The notes: generated by a model from the sequence alone, not told the origin. 64,000 nucleotides of DNA from Pirellula staleyi DSM 6068 (GCF_000025185.1 NC_013720.1:3472001-3536000); one strand, 5' to 3'; counted from the stretch's first letter, positions 8,627 to 19,058 are shown. Numbers and translations: made by a program.

Positions 8627-10462
8627 CTAAAATCTCCACGCGCGGCTGAGAGCAGGCATGTCGATCTTTCGGAGTTCTTTACCCGCAGCATCTATCTCGG
8701 TCACGCCGGTGGAATCGACCACAACCGTGGTGCCAGTCGCCAAGCGTTGCGCTGAATACGGATTCTTAAACTTTCCCTGCTGCCAAACCACTTTTCCATC
8801 GCGGCTGTATTCGCGAATCTCTTGCAGGTTCAGAGAGCAAACTAAGGTGTTGCCATTTTCGAGACGTTGTACGGAAAAAGGCATCCCGACGCCGCCGATT
8901 TCCCACACTGTTTTGCCGGAGGCATCGATTTCAATCACCTTCTGCACGTTCTGCAGCGCCACGAGTGTGCGACCATCTTCTAGTCGCCGCGCATCCACAG
9001 GACGCCCTTCGAGAGCCGCTTTCCAAACGATTTTCTTCGCCGGATCGATCTCGAGGACTTGCGAGCCTTCTGTGCAGGCAATCAGTGTGTTGCCATTCTC
9101 GAGTCGTTCGACACTTGTGGGACCTCCGGGAAGGCCATCGTAGCGCCAAACTTCTTTACCTGTGTCGTCGTACTCCACTAGCGAACGCTCGTTGAAGCTG
9201 CCGATCAGGCGATGTCCATTGGGAAGCCCTTGGCAGGCCCAGGGCTGAACACCGGTCGCACGCTCCCAAAGTTTCTTGCCAGTCACATCGAATTCGATCA
9301 CTTTGTTCTGGCCGTGATTGGTCACCAAGATGCGACCAAGATCGATCGGAACATTATCGAGGGGATGTTTGAGGAGCGCGGTGGAGGAACTCTTTTCGAG
9401 CCATTCATTCCACTTCTCGAGTGGCGCCGAGCGTTCTTCTTTCGGAGCATAGACGGTAAATCCAAACGCCTCGCCAGTGTAGCTACGAAGGGTTCGAAAG
9501 GCTTCGAGTCGCACCGCGACATCATCGGCATCGAGCAGCTTGACAAGCGTTGGGAGCGATTCGCGGCGATTGTTTACTGCTAAGATGCGAGCTGATGTGG
9601 CCCGCACAATCGGAGCATCGTCGCTGAGGAGCTTGAGTGAAAGTTCGACCGAGCGAGCGGTGTCGAGTTCGGCAATGGCACCGAGCACGGCAATGCGGTG
9701 CTGAGGATCGGCCTCGCTGAGTCCTTCGACAAGCATTGGCAAATCTTTGGTGGTTGCCGTGGCGATCAGAGCGCGGCGCAGTGCAATCCGCAGATGCTCT
9801 TCGTCGCAAAGAGGTAGCGATTTTAGCAGCGAAGAGGCGAGCCCTGGCAGGTTCTCTTCGCGAATGATCGTGAGGGCCGCAAACAAAAGCGAACGACCTT
9901 CTGCCTGGGTTTGATCGAGAATGCGTTTCGAGCGCCAGCGGATTTCCGGATCGTCACTCTTGGTGGCACTGACGAGCACATCGTGCAGGCCGGCTGGTTG
10001 CCGCATGAGCAGCTTCATGGCCGTCTCGCGTGCTGCGAAACTCTCGCTCCCGAGTTCCCGTATATGCTGCTCGAGTTCAGTGCGTCGCTCGGGGCTCGGC
10101 TGCATCGCATCAAAATACTTGATGAGCGATTCGCTCGTTGGCTGAAGGTCGTAACGCGCAAGCACTGCAATCTGGGGCGAAACTCCGGGCTCAGCAGTGG
10201 TCGCCTCAGCTGTTTTGTCACCAGCAGCGTCGCGAACTTTTTCGACATCCACCTTGGCCCGGGCAGCAGCAGCTTCTTTGATCGCTTCCTTAACGATTGC
10301 CTTCTTAAGTTCGATCTCTACAGCGCCCTCTTGTGCAACGGCTATCGAGCCAAGACCAACCAGCACCAAAACCAGGGAACACCGTGCGCACGAGTACACC
10401 GAGCGTAGCAACCGACTGGTTGTACGCGAGGTGATCGACGCTGCGATGGACACGTGGTTCAT
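8627..10462 (-). CDS. Exported HEAT-repeat plus PQQ-type beta-propeller protein
   Basis: The product has 611 residues. A signal peptide (hydrophobic stretch LVLVLVGLGSIAVAQ, cleavage after AVA-Q) is followed by a Lys/Ala-rich helix. Helical HEAT-like repeats come next (about residues 100-300, for example VELSLKLLSDDAPIVRATSARIL). The C-terminal six-bladed-style propeller repeats 'GLPNGHRL', 'RLENGNTL', 'EIDASGKTVWE'. Such propellers are usually protein-interaction or structural modules; no quinone-dehydrogenase catalytic residues are evident. The start was set at ATG 10462 so that the signal peptide is N-terminal; there is no obvious ribosome site. It is a paralogue of the gene immediately upstream (29 bases away), sharing the propeller almost blade for blade. 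Function is unknown. Confidence 0.82.
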   Translation of the reverse strand: MNHVSIAASITSRTTSRLLRSVYSCARCSLVLVLVGLGSIAVAQEGAVEIELKKAIVKEAIKEAAAARAKVDVEKVRDAAGDKTAEATTAEPGVSPQIAVLARYDLQPTSESLIKYFDAMQPSPERRTELEQHIRELGSESFAARETAMKLLMRQPAGLHDVLVSATKSDDPEIRWRSKRILDQTQAEGRSLLFAALTIIREENLPGLASSLLKSLPLCDEEHLRIALRRALIATATTKDLPMLVEGLSEADPQHRIAVLGAIAELDTARSVELSLKLLSDDAPIVRATSARILAVNNRRESLPTLVKLLDADDVAVRLEAFRTLRSYTGEAFGFTVYAPKEERSAPLEKWNEWLEKSSSTALLKHPLDNVPIDLGRILVTNHGQNKVIEFDVTGKKLWERATGVQPWACQGLPNGHRLIGSFNERSLVEYDDTGKEVWRYDGLPGGPTSVERLENGNTLIACTEGSQVLEIDPAKKIVWKAALEGRPVDARRLEDGRTLVALQNVQKVIEIDASGKTVWEIGGVGMPFSVQRLENGNTLVCSLNLQEIREYSRDGKVVWQQGKFKNPYSAQRLATGTTVVVDSTGVTEIDAAGKELRKIDMPALSRAWRF

Positions 10463-10491
10463 AGTGCTGAAAAGGAACTGAGTGCCTACAA

Positions 10492-13400
10492 TTAGTACTG
10501 CGATACGCCGGTAATATTGCCCATCCGTTGTTGCCATTTCACCTGCGTGCCGGTGGGGTCGACTTCCGAAACGCCGTTGTTGTCGGCAATCAAAGTGTTT
10601 CCATTCGGCAGACGCTGGGCACAGAATGGATTGACGAGCGGAACCTTCGCAGTCCACACCGTTTTCTGACCACTGGGATCAACTTCCACCACTTGTCCGG
10701 TGTACATCTGGCAGACGATGGTGTTTCCGTTTTCCAGTCGTTCGACATGGCACGGTCCATTCATATTGCGAGCTTCCCAAACAGTCTTGCCGGTGGAGTC
10801 GACTTCCACGACGCGACCTCCTTGCTGCAATGCCACCAGTGTGTTGCCATTGGAAAGTCGTCGGGCAGACATCGGACGACCTTGTACGGTGATGGTGGTT
10901 TGGGTTCCGTCGGGAGCAATCTCGATGATCTGTTGCACGTCGGCACATGCCACCAAAGTCCCGCCATTTTCAAGTCGCTGGCAGCTGTACACAGGACCAG
11001 GAAGACGGTCTTTCTTCCAAACTTCTTTGCCTTCTTCGTCGTACTCCACAACGGTGTTCTGAGCGAAGAGAGTGACGAGCCGATGTCCGTTGGGAAGACC
11101 CTGACAGCTCCATGGATTCGGGACTTGTTTACGCCAACGCTCTTTGTGGTCGGCATCGAGTTCGATGATCAAACCTTGTGCCTGTGAGACCAGCAGCGTG
11201 CGCCCGAGAGGCATGTCTACATCAGGAAGGGGTAGCTTCAGCTCAGCGGTGGCACCGGTGGTCGAGATCCACTCTTTCCAGGCCGCTACTGCTTTTTCAC
11301 GTTCTTCGGGTTTGGCTTCCGCTATGAATGGAAGGGTTTGGCCGGTCGCGGCGCGAAGCGATTGATAGCTGCGTGTCCGAACCTTGCTACTGAGCGCGTC
11401 GAGCAACTCGCCCAGCTTCGTGAGCGCGGCTCGATCGCCGAGATTCATCAAAGCACGAGCTGCTGCCAGCTGCACATTTTCATCGGTATCGCCAAGTAGC
11501 TTAGGGAGCGACTGCTTGGCTTCGTCGGGGGCGAGCTTGGCGAGGATGCCAGCTGCCATGATCGGACCAGCCGCTTCTTTCGCTTCGAGTGCAACGCGAA
11601 TGGCTGGCAAATCGTCGGCTGTTGGCGGAAGTGCAGTGAGAGTTTGAGCGGCTGCTGTAATCAGGTGTTCTTGATCGAGGATCGGGGCCAGCTTGAGGAT
11701 ACGCTCGGTTTGTCCCACGAGCTTCTTTTGTCGCACGACAAACAGCGTGTTCACCAGCAAGCTGCCACGCTTCATCGCCATCTCTTTGCTAATCGTGGGA
11801 CGTTCTGTCGGAGCGACAAACATCTCGTTCATCAGGTCGATCGTCACATCGGGGTTCTGCTGCGACAACTTCAGTTCAGCGATTGCCGCAAAGAGACGTG
11901 CGGCAGCCTCATCGGGTGTCGACTTGGCGAGCACCAGTTGGTAGCCACCACGCAAGTCGGCCAGCGTGCGATCGAGATCTTTTTGCTTGCTGTATAGCCG
12001 CATTCGATTGAATTGTGCGTCGGCATCCCCTGCTTTGATTTGTTCCGCCAGCATGTTCAAGCGGTGGTCGAGATTGGTCATCGCATAGACCCGGCCACCT
12101 CCGGTAACCCAGAACTTTTCGCCGTCGCTGTAGAGATTTCCAACCGGATCGTCGGTAGTGAGCGAAACTCCAACTTGCGTTTGCTTCGTCCCTTTCTCAA
12201 GGTCAAGCTTGACGATCGAATCATTCACCGGCATGTAAATCGCATCGCTCGTGAGTGTGCCACGTCCGAGTGAATCTTCGAGTTCGGTGACCCAAACAAG
12301 GCGTCCGCTGGGAATGTCGTAGCGGCGAACCACGTTCTTGCCAGCCACGAACAAGCCACGTCCCGAGACTCCTAAAACATAGGTGGCAGGGACTTCCCAC
12401 TTCACGCGCGGCGATTCCCAAATGATCTGCCCACTACGGCGATCGAGCGCAACGATTTTGTCGCTGTCGCTCGAAAGGACGACGAGCGTTCGTCCCGATG
12501 GGATCACCACATCCTCGGTCCACCCCTCGAAACTCATCATGGCGCCATACTGCGTTCCGTACATTTGCCGCATTCGATCATCGGGCTTACCGTCTCGTTC
12601 ATAGCGCACAGCCCAGCGGATGTTTCCACCTACGGCATCGATGGCAAACACCACACCGTTACCGCACGTCAGGTAAGCATCGCGACCGTCGACCGCCATG
12701 ATGGTTGGCGACCAGGGGGCGGCACCACCTTGAGGTTCATCGCACAGGTAGGTCTTCCAGCGTGTGCTTCCATCGGATTTGGCCATCGCATAAAGCCAGA
12801 TCGTTCCACCATCGGTGACAGGAGCGAGTAGCAGTTCACCGGAGCCAACCGGGGCAGCGAGAAATCCGACATCTTGCGAGCCTTCTTTGTCTTCATCGCT
12901 CGCACCGCGATGCCACTTCACTTTTCCGCTATCGGCTTCATAAGCTGCCAAAAAATTTGTGCGGGTACGGCGGGGCGTTACTCCCCACTGGAATCCGCGC
13001 TGCTGACGAGCGACGCGCGGAGGCGTTTCATCTCGCCCGAGACGTTTGCCTTCAATCGAGTAGATCATGTCGTCGACCAGCGACATCGATTGATGAATCC
13101 GATCGCCAAACAGCATCACCTCCGCAGCGGACTTGGGACGCTGCGACGCTTGCGTTTGAATCCCCATGTTCATCTGCATCATCATCAGCATCTGGCTCAT
13201 GCCATCGAGCTCAAACTGATTGAGCCAAACGCTGCGCCACACAGGCTGCGAGTTGAGTGCCGAGGTGTGGAAACAAATCAGCTCATCGGCCAATTTGATG
13301 TAGACCTTGTTGTCGCGGAACAGAAGTTGGCCCGTGGGGAGCCAGCCATTCTGACGCCACTGCGAAACGAGTTGTTCACGCGAGAAGACTTGAGGCTGTG

Positions 13401-14436
13401 CGTTGGGATCGCGAACAGCGGAGCGGCGAACCATGATTCCCGGAGCGACCATGCCACCCCAAGGATTCATGACATTCGAATCCGAAGCAGAGAGCTCGAC
13501 CTCTTGTACCCATAGTTCGGTGAGGGTCCGCTCCGACGCTGCTGAGGGCAAAGGGCGCATCGCGCCACTGCGACTGCTGCTTCCGAGAAGCATGGGCCAA
13601 TCGAGCGAAAATTCGCTAGAAAACGAGCTCGAAGTGGCGGCTAATTGCTCGGTCACTGCATCGAGAATCGAACGCTCCGGACGAGGGCCAGCCACGGAAG
13701 CAATGCTGCTGAGTGAGGTTTCAGCACCTTGCTTATCCCCCACGCGGCTGCTGGCCACAGCCAGTCGCAGCAGCACTTCGGCGCGAGGAACTGAGGGATC
13801 TGGATGCCGTTCGAGAATTTTGTTGAGCAGGCGACTTGCGCCGACGAAATCGTGTCGATCAAGCGCGAGGCAGGCGAGCCGAAACGCAGCATCGTCCCCG
13901 AGAGAACTTAGAAAATAGCGGTTTGCGACACGTGCAAGGGCATCTTCTTCGGTCTCGGGCGTCGCACGGCTTAGGATCGCTTGAGCTTCCCCGTCGGCCG
14001 TAATTCGGTAGGTCGAGAGGGCGAGTGGTGGAAGCGAAGCGAGAGTCAATTCGATCTCGTCGGCGAGCGAAGTATAGGTGCGGCCATCTCGCGTCATCAG
14101 CGTATCGCCAGCTTCGTCGAGCACTTTTTGCCACAGCACCACCGCCAGATCGAGGCGCCCATCGGCCACGCATTGATCCGCACGCTTCAGCAAACGCTGC
14201 TGTTCAGGATCCGTTTTCAGTGCTGCTCCGCCCGGAAATCGAGTTTCGCTGGGATCGGGAGCACTGTCATCTTCTGCCTTCGCGGGGCCTGCGACTGCAC
14301 GCTTGATGCCAAAGGCGCCCGGCAACGGAATCGGGGCCAGCTGCGCGGAAAGTGTCGACGTGAATAGAAACGAACCGACAAGAGCAAACACAACTGCGCG
14401 AGTGCTCGACCAGTAAGGAAGGATCGATTTGTTCAT
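10492..14436 (-). CDS. Giant exported protein with two PQQ-like propellers and HEAT repeats
   Basis: The product has 1314 residues. A signal peptide (VVFALVGSFLFTSTLSAQ) is followed by a TPR-like helical region to about residue 250. A first propeller follows with quinoprotein-style blades (VFAIDAVGGNIRWAVRYE, IVALDRRSGQIIWES). Helical and HEAT repeats come next (about 900-1030, PKLLGDTDENVQLAAARAL), then a second propeller homologous to that of the downstream neighbour (CQGLPNGHRL, CQRLENGGTL). ATG 14436 has AAGGAG eight bases upstream; the ATG six bases before it would sit only two bases from that site. It lies in the MoxR/DUF58/BatA run, 37 bases after the BatA gene. A scaffold role in the envelope is inference. 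Confidence 0.83.
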   Translation of the reverse strand: MNKSILPYWSSTRAVVFALVGSFLFTSTLSAQLAPIPLPGAFGIKRAVAGPAKAEDDSAPDPSETRFPGGAALKTDPEQQRLLKRADQCVADGRLDLAVVLWQKVLDEAGDTLMTRDGRTYTSLADEIELTLASLPPLALSTYRITADGEAQAILSRATPETEEDALARVANRYFLSSLGDDAAFRLACLALDRHDFVGASRLLNKILERHPDPSVPRAEVLLRLAVASSRVGDKQGAETSLSSIASVAGPRPERSILDAVTEQLAATSSSFSSEFSLDWPMLLGSSSRSGAMRPLPSAASERTLTELWVQEVELSASDSNVMNPWGGMVAPGIMVRRSAVRDPNAQPQVFSREQLVSQWRQNGWLPTGQLLFRDNKVYIKLADELICFHTSALNSQPVWRSVWLNQFELDGMSQMLMMMQMNMGIQTQASQRPKSAAEVMLFGDRIHQSMSLVDDMIYSIEGKRLGRDETPPRVARQQRGFQWGVTPRRTRTNFLAAYEADSGKVKWHRGASDEDKEGSQDVGFLAAPVGSGELLLAPVTDGGTIWLYAMAKSDGSTRWKTYLCDEPQGGAAPWSPTIMAVDGRDAYLTCGNGVVFAIDAVGGNIRWAVRYERDGKPDDRMRQMYGTQYGAMMSFEGWTEDVVIPSGRTLVVLSSDSDKIVALDRRSGQIIWESPRVKWEVPATYVLGVSGRGLFVAGKNVVRRYDIPSGRLVWVTELEDSLGRGTLTSDAIYMPVNDSIVKLDLEKGTKQTQVGVSLTTDDPVGNLYSDGEKFWVTGGGRVYAMTNLDHRLNMLAEQIKAGDADAQFNRMRLYSKQKDLDRTLADLRGGYQLVLAKSTPDEAAARLFAAIAELKLSQQNPDVTIDLMNEMFVAPTERPTISKEMAMKRGSLLVNTLFVVRQKKLVGQTERILKLAPILDQEHLITAAAQTLTALPPTADDLPAIRVALEAKEAAGPIMAAGILAKLAPDEAKQSLPKLLGDTDENVQLAAARALMNLGDRAALTKLGELLDALSSKVRTRSYQSLRAATGQTLPFIAEAKPEEREKAVAAWKEWISTTGATAELKLPLPDVDMPLGRTLLVSQAQGLIIELDADHKERWRKQVPNPWSCQGLPNGHRLVTLFAQNTVVEYDEEGKEVWKKDRLPGPVYSCQRLENGGTLVACADVQQIIEIAPDGTQTTITVQGRPMSARRLSNGNTLVALQQGGRVVEVDSTGKTVWEARNMNGPCHVERLENGNTIVCQMYTGQVVEVDPSGQKTVWTAKVPLVNPFCAQRLPNGNTLIADNNGVSEVDPTGTQVKWQQRMGNITGVSQY

Positions 14437-14473
14437 CGTCATGACTCCTTCGGGATGCGCCGGTGAGGGCATC

Positions 14474-16888
14474 TTAGCGACGTCGACCGAACCACCAACC
14501 AAGAAGTTGCTCGCCCGAGAGGATTGCAACCACTGCCCACAGCAAATACCACCAAACTTCCGATTGTGCACCGACTGAACCTAGCCCCGCTGCTTCCTCG
14601 GCATCGATTAGTTGCACGTTCGCGCCAGCCAATTGACGACGGAACGAATCGCGGTCGACTGCTTTGAGGTTCCCTTCGGTCGGATCGACATTCGCCGCGA
14701 AGAGCACGGGTTGCTCGGCACCATCGCGGCGTGTGAGCTTCATTTGATAGAACCCGGCGGTATTCACATCGGCATACTCGGCCAGCCAAACGGTGGCGCT
14801 CGAGTCCGCTGTCGGCGCTACATTCCCTTTTTGAAGCGAAACCGGCTCGGCTGGCACTGGCGTCGACTTCGGAGCCTCGGCTGGTTTACCTGGCGAAGGG
14901 GCACCATCTTCCGGTGGCTGGGCTTGCAAATTAGCTTCTCGATTCGCAGGCCCTTTGACCGAAACGTCGATTTCGAACTGCGCTAAATCGATCTTCTGAC
15001 GGAGCGGCTCACCCACACGCACGGAGGCCGATTCACCACTCGAGCCCGACATATACCGGACCAATTCTTGCATCGTCAGCAAGTAGCTTGGATCGCTGGT
15101 CCAGTTGGTCCAGTCGGCATCAGCAGGCATCGCCAGCACCATTGTTCGGCCCCGTCCCATCCCCTTTTCAGCAATGGCGGGAGACGAATCGGGATCGCTA
15201 AAGCGAGCAGGAATCGAAACGCTGCTGCCGAGTTGCTCTTTCTTCGGCGCCGAAGCCCACCATCGAAACACTTTCATGTTGTCGAGAAACGGATTGTTTT
15301 GCCCAGCGAAAATCGACAGGACAGGATGCTGCGGCTGTTCGACTCGCAGCGAAACCCAGGTGTTCTCGGTCTCGTCGCCGCGTACATTCTCGAGTCGCAG
15401 CGGCGAGAGCCCCGCCCCGTCGCGGTAGTAGTTGTCATTAAAAAACTGCTCGTCGATTTGATCACCAGGAAAAATCACGAGCCCACCACCCGCTTCGGTC
15501 CAGCGCTCAAGTCGCAAAAGATTTTCGAGCGTCTTATCGCCGAGCCGATACACGTTGCAGAGAAAAATCACCTCATATTTGTCGAGCTGTGCTGCTTCGA
15601 GTTCGTTTTCGGTAATCACATCGACAGCCACTCCACTCGGAACAGGTCCCAGAGGAGAGAGAGCCCTTTTGAGATAGAACGATTCGCTCCGCCCAAACGA
15701 CGCACTCGGATCGCCATCGACAATAAGTGCCGGAATGCCCCGCACCACACGGGCCGGAAAATAGGCCACGCTATCGCCTGCGAGCGAATCGCTTTCGGCA
15801 TCCATTTCGGGGGCGAGTTCGATTTTCACTTCGCGTGGTTCGAGATCGGCCTCCGCTCCGGTGGCACTCTCATCGGAGCTGAACGTGAAGGAAAATGTCG
15901 CCGCCGCTGACTGGCCTGCTGGAATTTTCTCGATGGTGTTCTCGAGGGGGAGTGCATCACCGGCGGTGAACTTCACACGCACATCGCGAACTTCAGTGGC
16001 CGAAGGATTCGAAACGAGCACATCAAAGCGAGAGGAAACTCCCGCAACCAAAGTTCCTTCAGGTCGAACTTCCGTCACGATCAGATTCCGATCGCCACTG
16101 TCGCCGGCGGTAATCACATACGAACCGTTGACGAGCTTGCTAACCCGCTCGAGAACTTTAATCGGTGTCTCTGCAGTGGTGTCGGATGCTTTCCAGTCGC
16201 GCTCGCGTAGGTCAGTAACGATGTAGAGCACACGGTTGATGTTCGACGGGGTTTCCGTGAGCGAATCTTCGAGTTCCTTGAGTGCCACATCGAGCGAGGC
16301 AGCACGATCGCTCGGCTCGAGCTTTTCGATCGTCGAGACCACGTCGTCGATCGTCTCGTCCGACAGGTGGGTGCTAGCCAGCAGTGGCTGATCGGGCTTC
16401 GAGGTGACGATCAGCGTGACGCTGTTGTCGCTATCGTCGTCGGCGAGCGAGCGAACCAGGTCGACCAGCCGCGTGCGAGCAATTTCCCACGACGACTCAT
16501 TTCCTTGCCGCGTTTTCATGCTCAGCGAATCGTCGAGCAGGATGATGCGCTCGAACTGATTCGCGTCGAGCAGTCCCGCTGTCAGTGCTGTTGGAAAGAA
16601 GGGACGGGCAAGCAGTGCACCCAGTAGCGCCACGGCCAAGCAGCGTAGCAAAAGAAGCAGAATATTTTCGATCCGGATGCGACGACGGTTTTTCTTGTCG
16701 GCGTCGAGCAAAAAGTCCATCGCAGCCCAGTCGACGATCTTGAACTTCCGCTTGTTCAGCAGATGGATCAGGATCGGAATCGCAATGGCCGCGAGCCCCG
16801 CGAGAAAAATCCCGGGGTTCACCATCCAGCCTTCGAACAGGGCAAACATTGGCCACGCCAGCGACGGGCTAGAGAGCAATTCAAGCAT
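14474..16888 (-). CDS. BatA/aerotolerance-regulator-type membrane protein with VWA domain
   Basis: The product has 804 residues. The N-terminus carries the BatA_N pattern: a first helix (IFLAGLAAIAIPILIHLL, then NKRKF) and a second helix (ENILLLLLRCLAVALLGALL, then ARPFF). A VWA domain follows with metal-site motif LLDDSLSM and a later LYIVTDLRERDW strand. A beta-rich and amidotransferase-like middle (VIFLCNVYRLGD, GGGLVIFPGDQ) precedes a C-terminal helix (VWWYLLWAVVAILSGEQLLG, then WWFGRR). Known relatives occur beside MoxR and DUF58 genes. ATG 16888 has AAAGGCGGG upstream; a start at Met14 or Met22 is possible. It likely acts in the inner membrane with the MoxR ATPase; the client is unknown. 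Confidence 0.88.
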   Translation of the reverse strand: MLELLSSPSLAWPMFALFEGWMVNPGIFLAGLAAIAIPILIHLLNKRKFKIVDWAAMDFLLDADKKNRRRIRIENILLLLLRCLAVALLGALLARPFFPTALTAGLLDANQFERIILLDDSLSMKTRQGNESSWEIARTRLVDLVRSLADDDSDNSVTLIVTSKPDQPLLASTHLSDETIDDVVSTIEKLEPSDRAASLDVALKELEDSLTETPSNINRVLYIVTDLRERDWKASDTTAETPIKVLERVSKLVNGSYVITAGDSGDRNLIVTEVRPEGTLVAGVSSRFDVLVSNPSATEVRDVRVKFTAGDALPLENTIEKIPAGQSAAATFSFTFSSDESATGAEADLEPREVKIELAPEMDAESDSLAGDSVAYFPARVVRGIPALIVDGDPSASFGRSESFYLKRALSPLGPVPSGVAVDVITENELEAAQLDKYEVIFLCNVYRLGDKTLENLLRLERWTEAGGGLVIFPGDQIDEQFFNDNYYRDGAGLSPLRLENVRGDETENTWVSLRVEQPQHPVLSIFAGQNNPFLDNMKVFRWWASAPKKEQLGSSVSIPARFSDPDSSPAIAEKGMGRGRTMVLAMPADADWTNWTSDPSYLLTMQELVRYMSGSSGESASVRVGEPLRQKIDLAQFEIDVSVKGPANREANLQAQPPEDGAPSPGKPAEAPKSTPVPAEPVSLQKGNVAPTADSSATVWLAEYADVNTAGFYQMKLTRRDGAEQPVLFAANVDPTEGNLKAVDRDSFRRQLAGANVQLIDAEEAAGLGSVGAQSEVWWYLLWAVVAILSGEQLLGWWFGRRR

Positions 16889-16996
16889 CGGGCCCGCCTT
16901 TCTGGGTGATAGCCAAAGGGTCGAAACGTTGCATAGCGAATATCTTGTGGTAGCTGATCGTCAGGGTGGGGAAACTCGGTAGGTCCAGCTGCGGTC

Positions 16997-17929
16997 TTAG
17001 CCTCGCTGAATTGCCGACCGTCGCATGCGCTGCCTAAATGTCAGGTAGCTTCCGAGTACGGCATCAAGCGGGTCTTTGGTGTTCATCAGGACGTAGTCGA
17101 CGCCGCTCGATGCACAGGTCTTCTTCACGTCGGCCAAAAAGTTGCCGACTGCTTCGAGATAACCCTTGCGAAGTGCGCGAGGCTCGGTGTGCAGCTGCAC
17201 ATCGGTCTCGAGTCCTCGGAAGAGGGTGTTGTCTTGAAACGGGAAGGTCAACTCGTCGTCGTGCATCACATGAAACACGACAACTTCGTGGCGACGAAGG
17301 CGAAATTGCTTCAAGGCTTCGTTGAGTGTGGCAAGATCGAGAAAAAGGTCGGAGACCAAAATCACCATGCCGCGACGACGGACTTGCTGCGCGAGTTGGG
17401 GAAATACCTGCGCAACATCCGACGTTTCATCGGGGGTGGTGTTCTCCAGTTCGTGAAGCATCAGTTTGAGATGATTCGGGTGCGAACTAGCAGGGAGATT
17501 TTTGGTGATGCGGTTGTTGAAGGTCACCAGACCGACCGCATCTTGCTGCTGCTGCATCAAGTACGCCAGACTCGCAGTGGCTGTCGCGGCATAGTCGAAT
17601 TTGGAAGGCCCCTCGCCATACTTCATGCTCTTACTGCAGTCGAGAATGAGTGTGCATTTGAGGTTGGTTTCTTCCTCATACTCTTTGATGTAGAGACGAT
17701 CGGTTTTCGACCAGACTTTCCAGTCGATATGACGCAGGTCGTCGCCGGGGGTGTATTCGCGGTGCGTGGCAAATTCCACGGCGAAACCGTTATAGGGACT
17801 CCGATGCTGACCGGTGATGAAGCCTTCCACCACCAGCCGGGCGCGCACATCGAGTCGCTTCACGCGATCGAGCGTTTTCCAGTCGAGATAGCGAGGCTGA
17901 TTCGTTGCCCCAGGGCTCGTGACAGACAT
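16997..17929 (-). CDS. DUF58 domain protein (VWA-like partner of MoxR)
   Basis: The product has 310 residues. It has the DUF58 signature HREYTPGDDLRHIDWKVW. A VWA-like segment LILDCSKSMKYGEG carries the DxSxS metal-site pattern. Residues GMVILVSDLFLD form the next conserved strand. Length is normal. DUF58 proteins pair with MoxR AAA+ ATPases, which are thought to act as chaperones that load or remodel VWA-containing partners. The gene lies 64 bases downstream of the MoxR gene and 108 bases upstream of the BatA gene. No membrane helix is evident, so it is probably cytoplasmic. Confidence 0.93.
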   Translation of the reverse strand: MSVTSPGATNQPRYLDWKTLDRVKRLDVRARLVVEGFITGQHRSPYNGFAVEFATHREYTPGDDLRHIDWKVWSKTDRLYIKEYEEETNLKCTLILDCSKSMKYGEGPSKFDYAATATASLAYLMQQQQDAVGLVTFNNRITKNLPASSHPNHLKLMLHELENTTPDETSDVAQVFPQLAQQVRRRGMVILVSDLFLDLATLNEALKQFRLRRHEVVVFHVMHDDELTFPFQDNTLFRGLETDVQLHTEPRALRKGYLEAVGNFLADVKKTCASSGVDYVLMNTKDPLDAVLGSYLTFRQRMRRSAIQRG

Positions 17930-17993
17930 CGTTGCAGGTTCGACTTTCGATTCTGAAGTGAGAACTACGAGGCCTTACGATCGCGGGTATCGA

Positions 17994-19058
17994 TTAGCTG
18001 CCAAATGCGCGAGCCAGAGCGGGGGGAACTTCGTCGCCAGCGCTACGTTGTGGAATGTCGGTGAGCAAGCGATCGATCACCTTATCGCTGGTGATGCCAC
18101 TCGACTCGGCGTTGAAGTTGGTGATCACGCGGTGACGAAGCACCGGATGGGCCACGGCGCGAATATCGTCGGTGGTGACAAAGAATCGCCCTTCGAGCAT
18201 CGCCCGAGCCTTCCCTCCCAGCAGCAGATACTGCATACCGCGAGGACCGGCACCCCAGCTGACCCAGTCCTTCATGAAGGCGGGTGCCTCTTGCTCGTGC
18301 ACGCGTGTGGCGCGAACCAAGCGGAGTGCGTAGTGAATCACATGCGGGGCAACCGGCACGCGGCGCACCAGTTGTTGCAAACGAATGATATCTTCAGCCG
18401 ACAGCACTTCTGTGACCGTCACGCTGCTAGGGGACGTGGTCGATTCCGCAATGCGATACTCTTCGTCGTAGCTGGGGTACTTCACGAAGACTTTGAACAT
18501 GAAGCGGTCTTGCTGGGCTTCAGGGAGAGGATAAGTACCCTCTTGTTCAATCGGGTTTTGCGTCGCGAGCACAAAGAACGGCGAGGGGAGCGTATGTCGC
18601 TGACCACCGATCGTCACCTGTCGCTCTTGCATCGCTTCGAGCATCGCGGCTTGCGTCTTGGGCGGCGTACGATTGATTTCGTCGGCCAGCACGATGTTCG
18701 AGAAGACCGGACCGGTGAGAAACTTAAACGCTCGTTCGCCGGTCGAGCGATTCTCTTGAATCACTTCGGTGCCGGTGATGTCGCTCGGCATCAAGTCGGG
18801 GGTGAATTGAATGCGGCTGAAGAGGAGCTTCAGCGACTTGGCCAGCGTGCTGACCATCAACGTCTTCGCCAGACCTGGCACACCTTCGAGCAAGCAGTGC
18901 CCTTGGGCAAAAATGGCGACGAGCAGCTGCTCGATCACAAGTTCCTGACCGACGATCACTTTGCCGAGTTCGGCCCGCACTGAAGCGTACGCCTTCTTCA
19001 GGTTCTCGAGCGCCTGCAAATCGTCAGCCGATGGTGCCTGATGAGTCTCTTGCGACAT
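17994..19058 (-). CDS. MoxR-family AAA+ ATPase
   Basis: The product has 354 residues. The Walker A motif GVPGLAKT lies at residues 59-66. Walker B is IVLADEIN, followed by [19 protein letters not shown]. Sensor 1 is the [26 protein letters not shown] stretch described here in part ([10 protein letters not shown]). These are diagnostic of the MoxR/RavA AAA+ subgroup. It heads the seven-gene minus-strand run, so the operon promoter should lie in 19059-19536. The expected role is ATP-dependent remodelling of the downstream DUF58 and VWA proteins. Specific biology in this organism is not known. Confidence 0.95.
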   Translation of the reverse strand: MSQETHQAPSADDLQALENLKKAYASVRAELGKVIVGQELVIEQLLVAIFAQGHCLLEGVPGLAKTLMVSTLAKSLKLLFSRIQFTPDLMPSDITGTEVIQENRSTGERAFKFLTGPVFSNIVLADEINRTPPKTQAAMLEAMQERQVTIGGQRHTLPSPFFVLATQNPIEQEGTYPLPEAQQDRFMFKVFVKYPSYDEEYRIAESTTSPSSVTVTEVLSAEDIIRLQQLVRRVPVAPHVIHYALRLVRATRVHEQEAPAFMKDWVSWGAGPRGMQYLLLGGKARAMLEGRFFVTTDDIRAVAHPVLRHRVITNFNAESSGITSDKVIDRLLTDIPQRSAGDEVPPALARAFGS

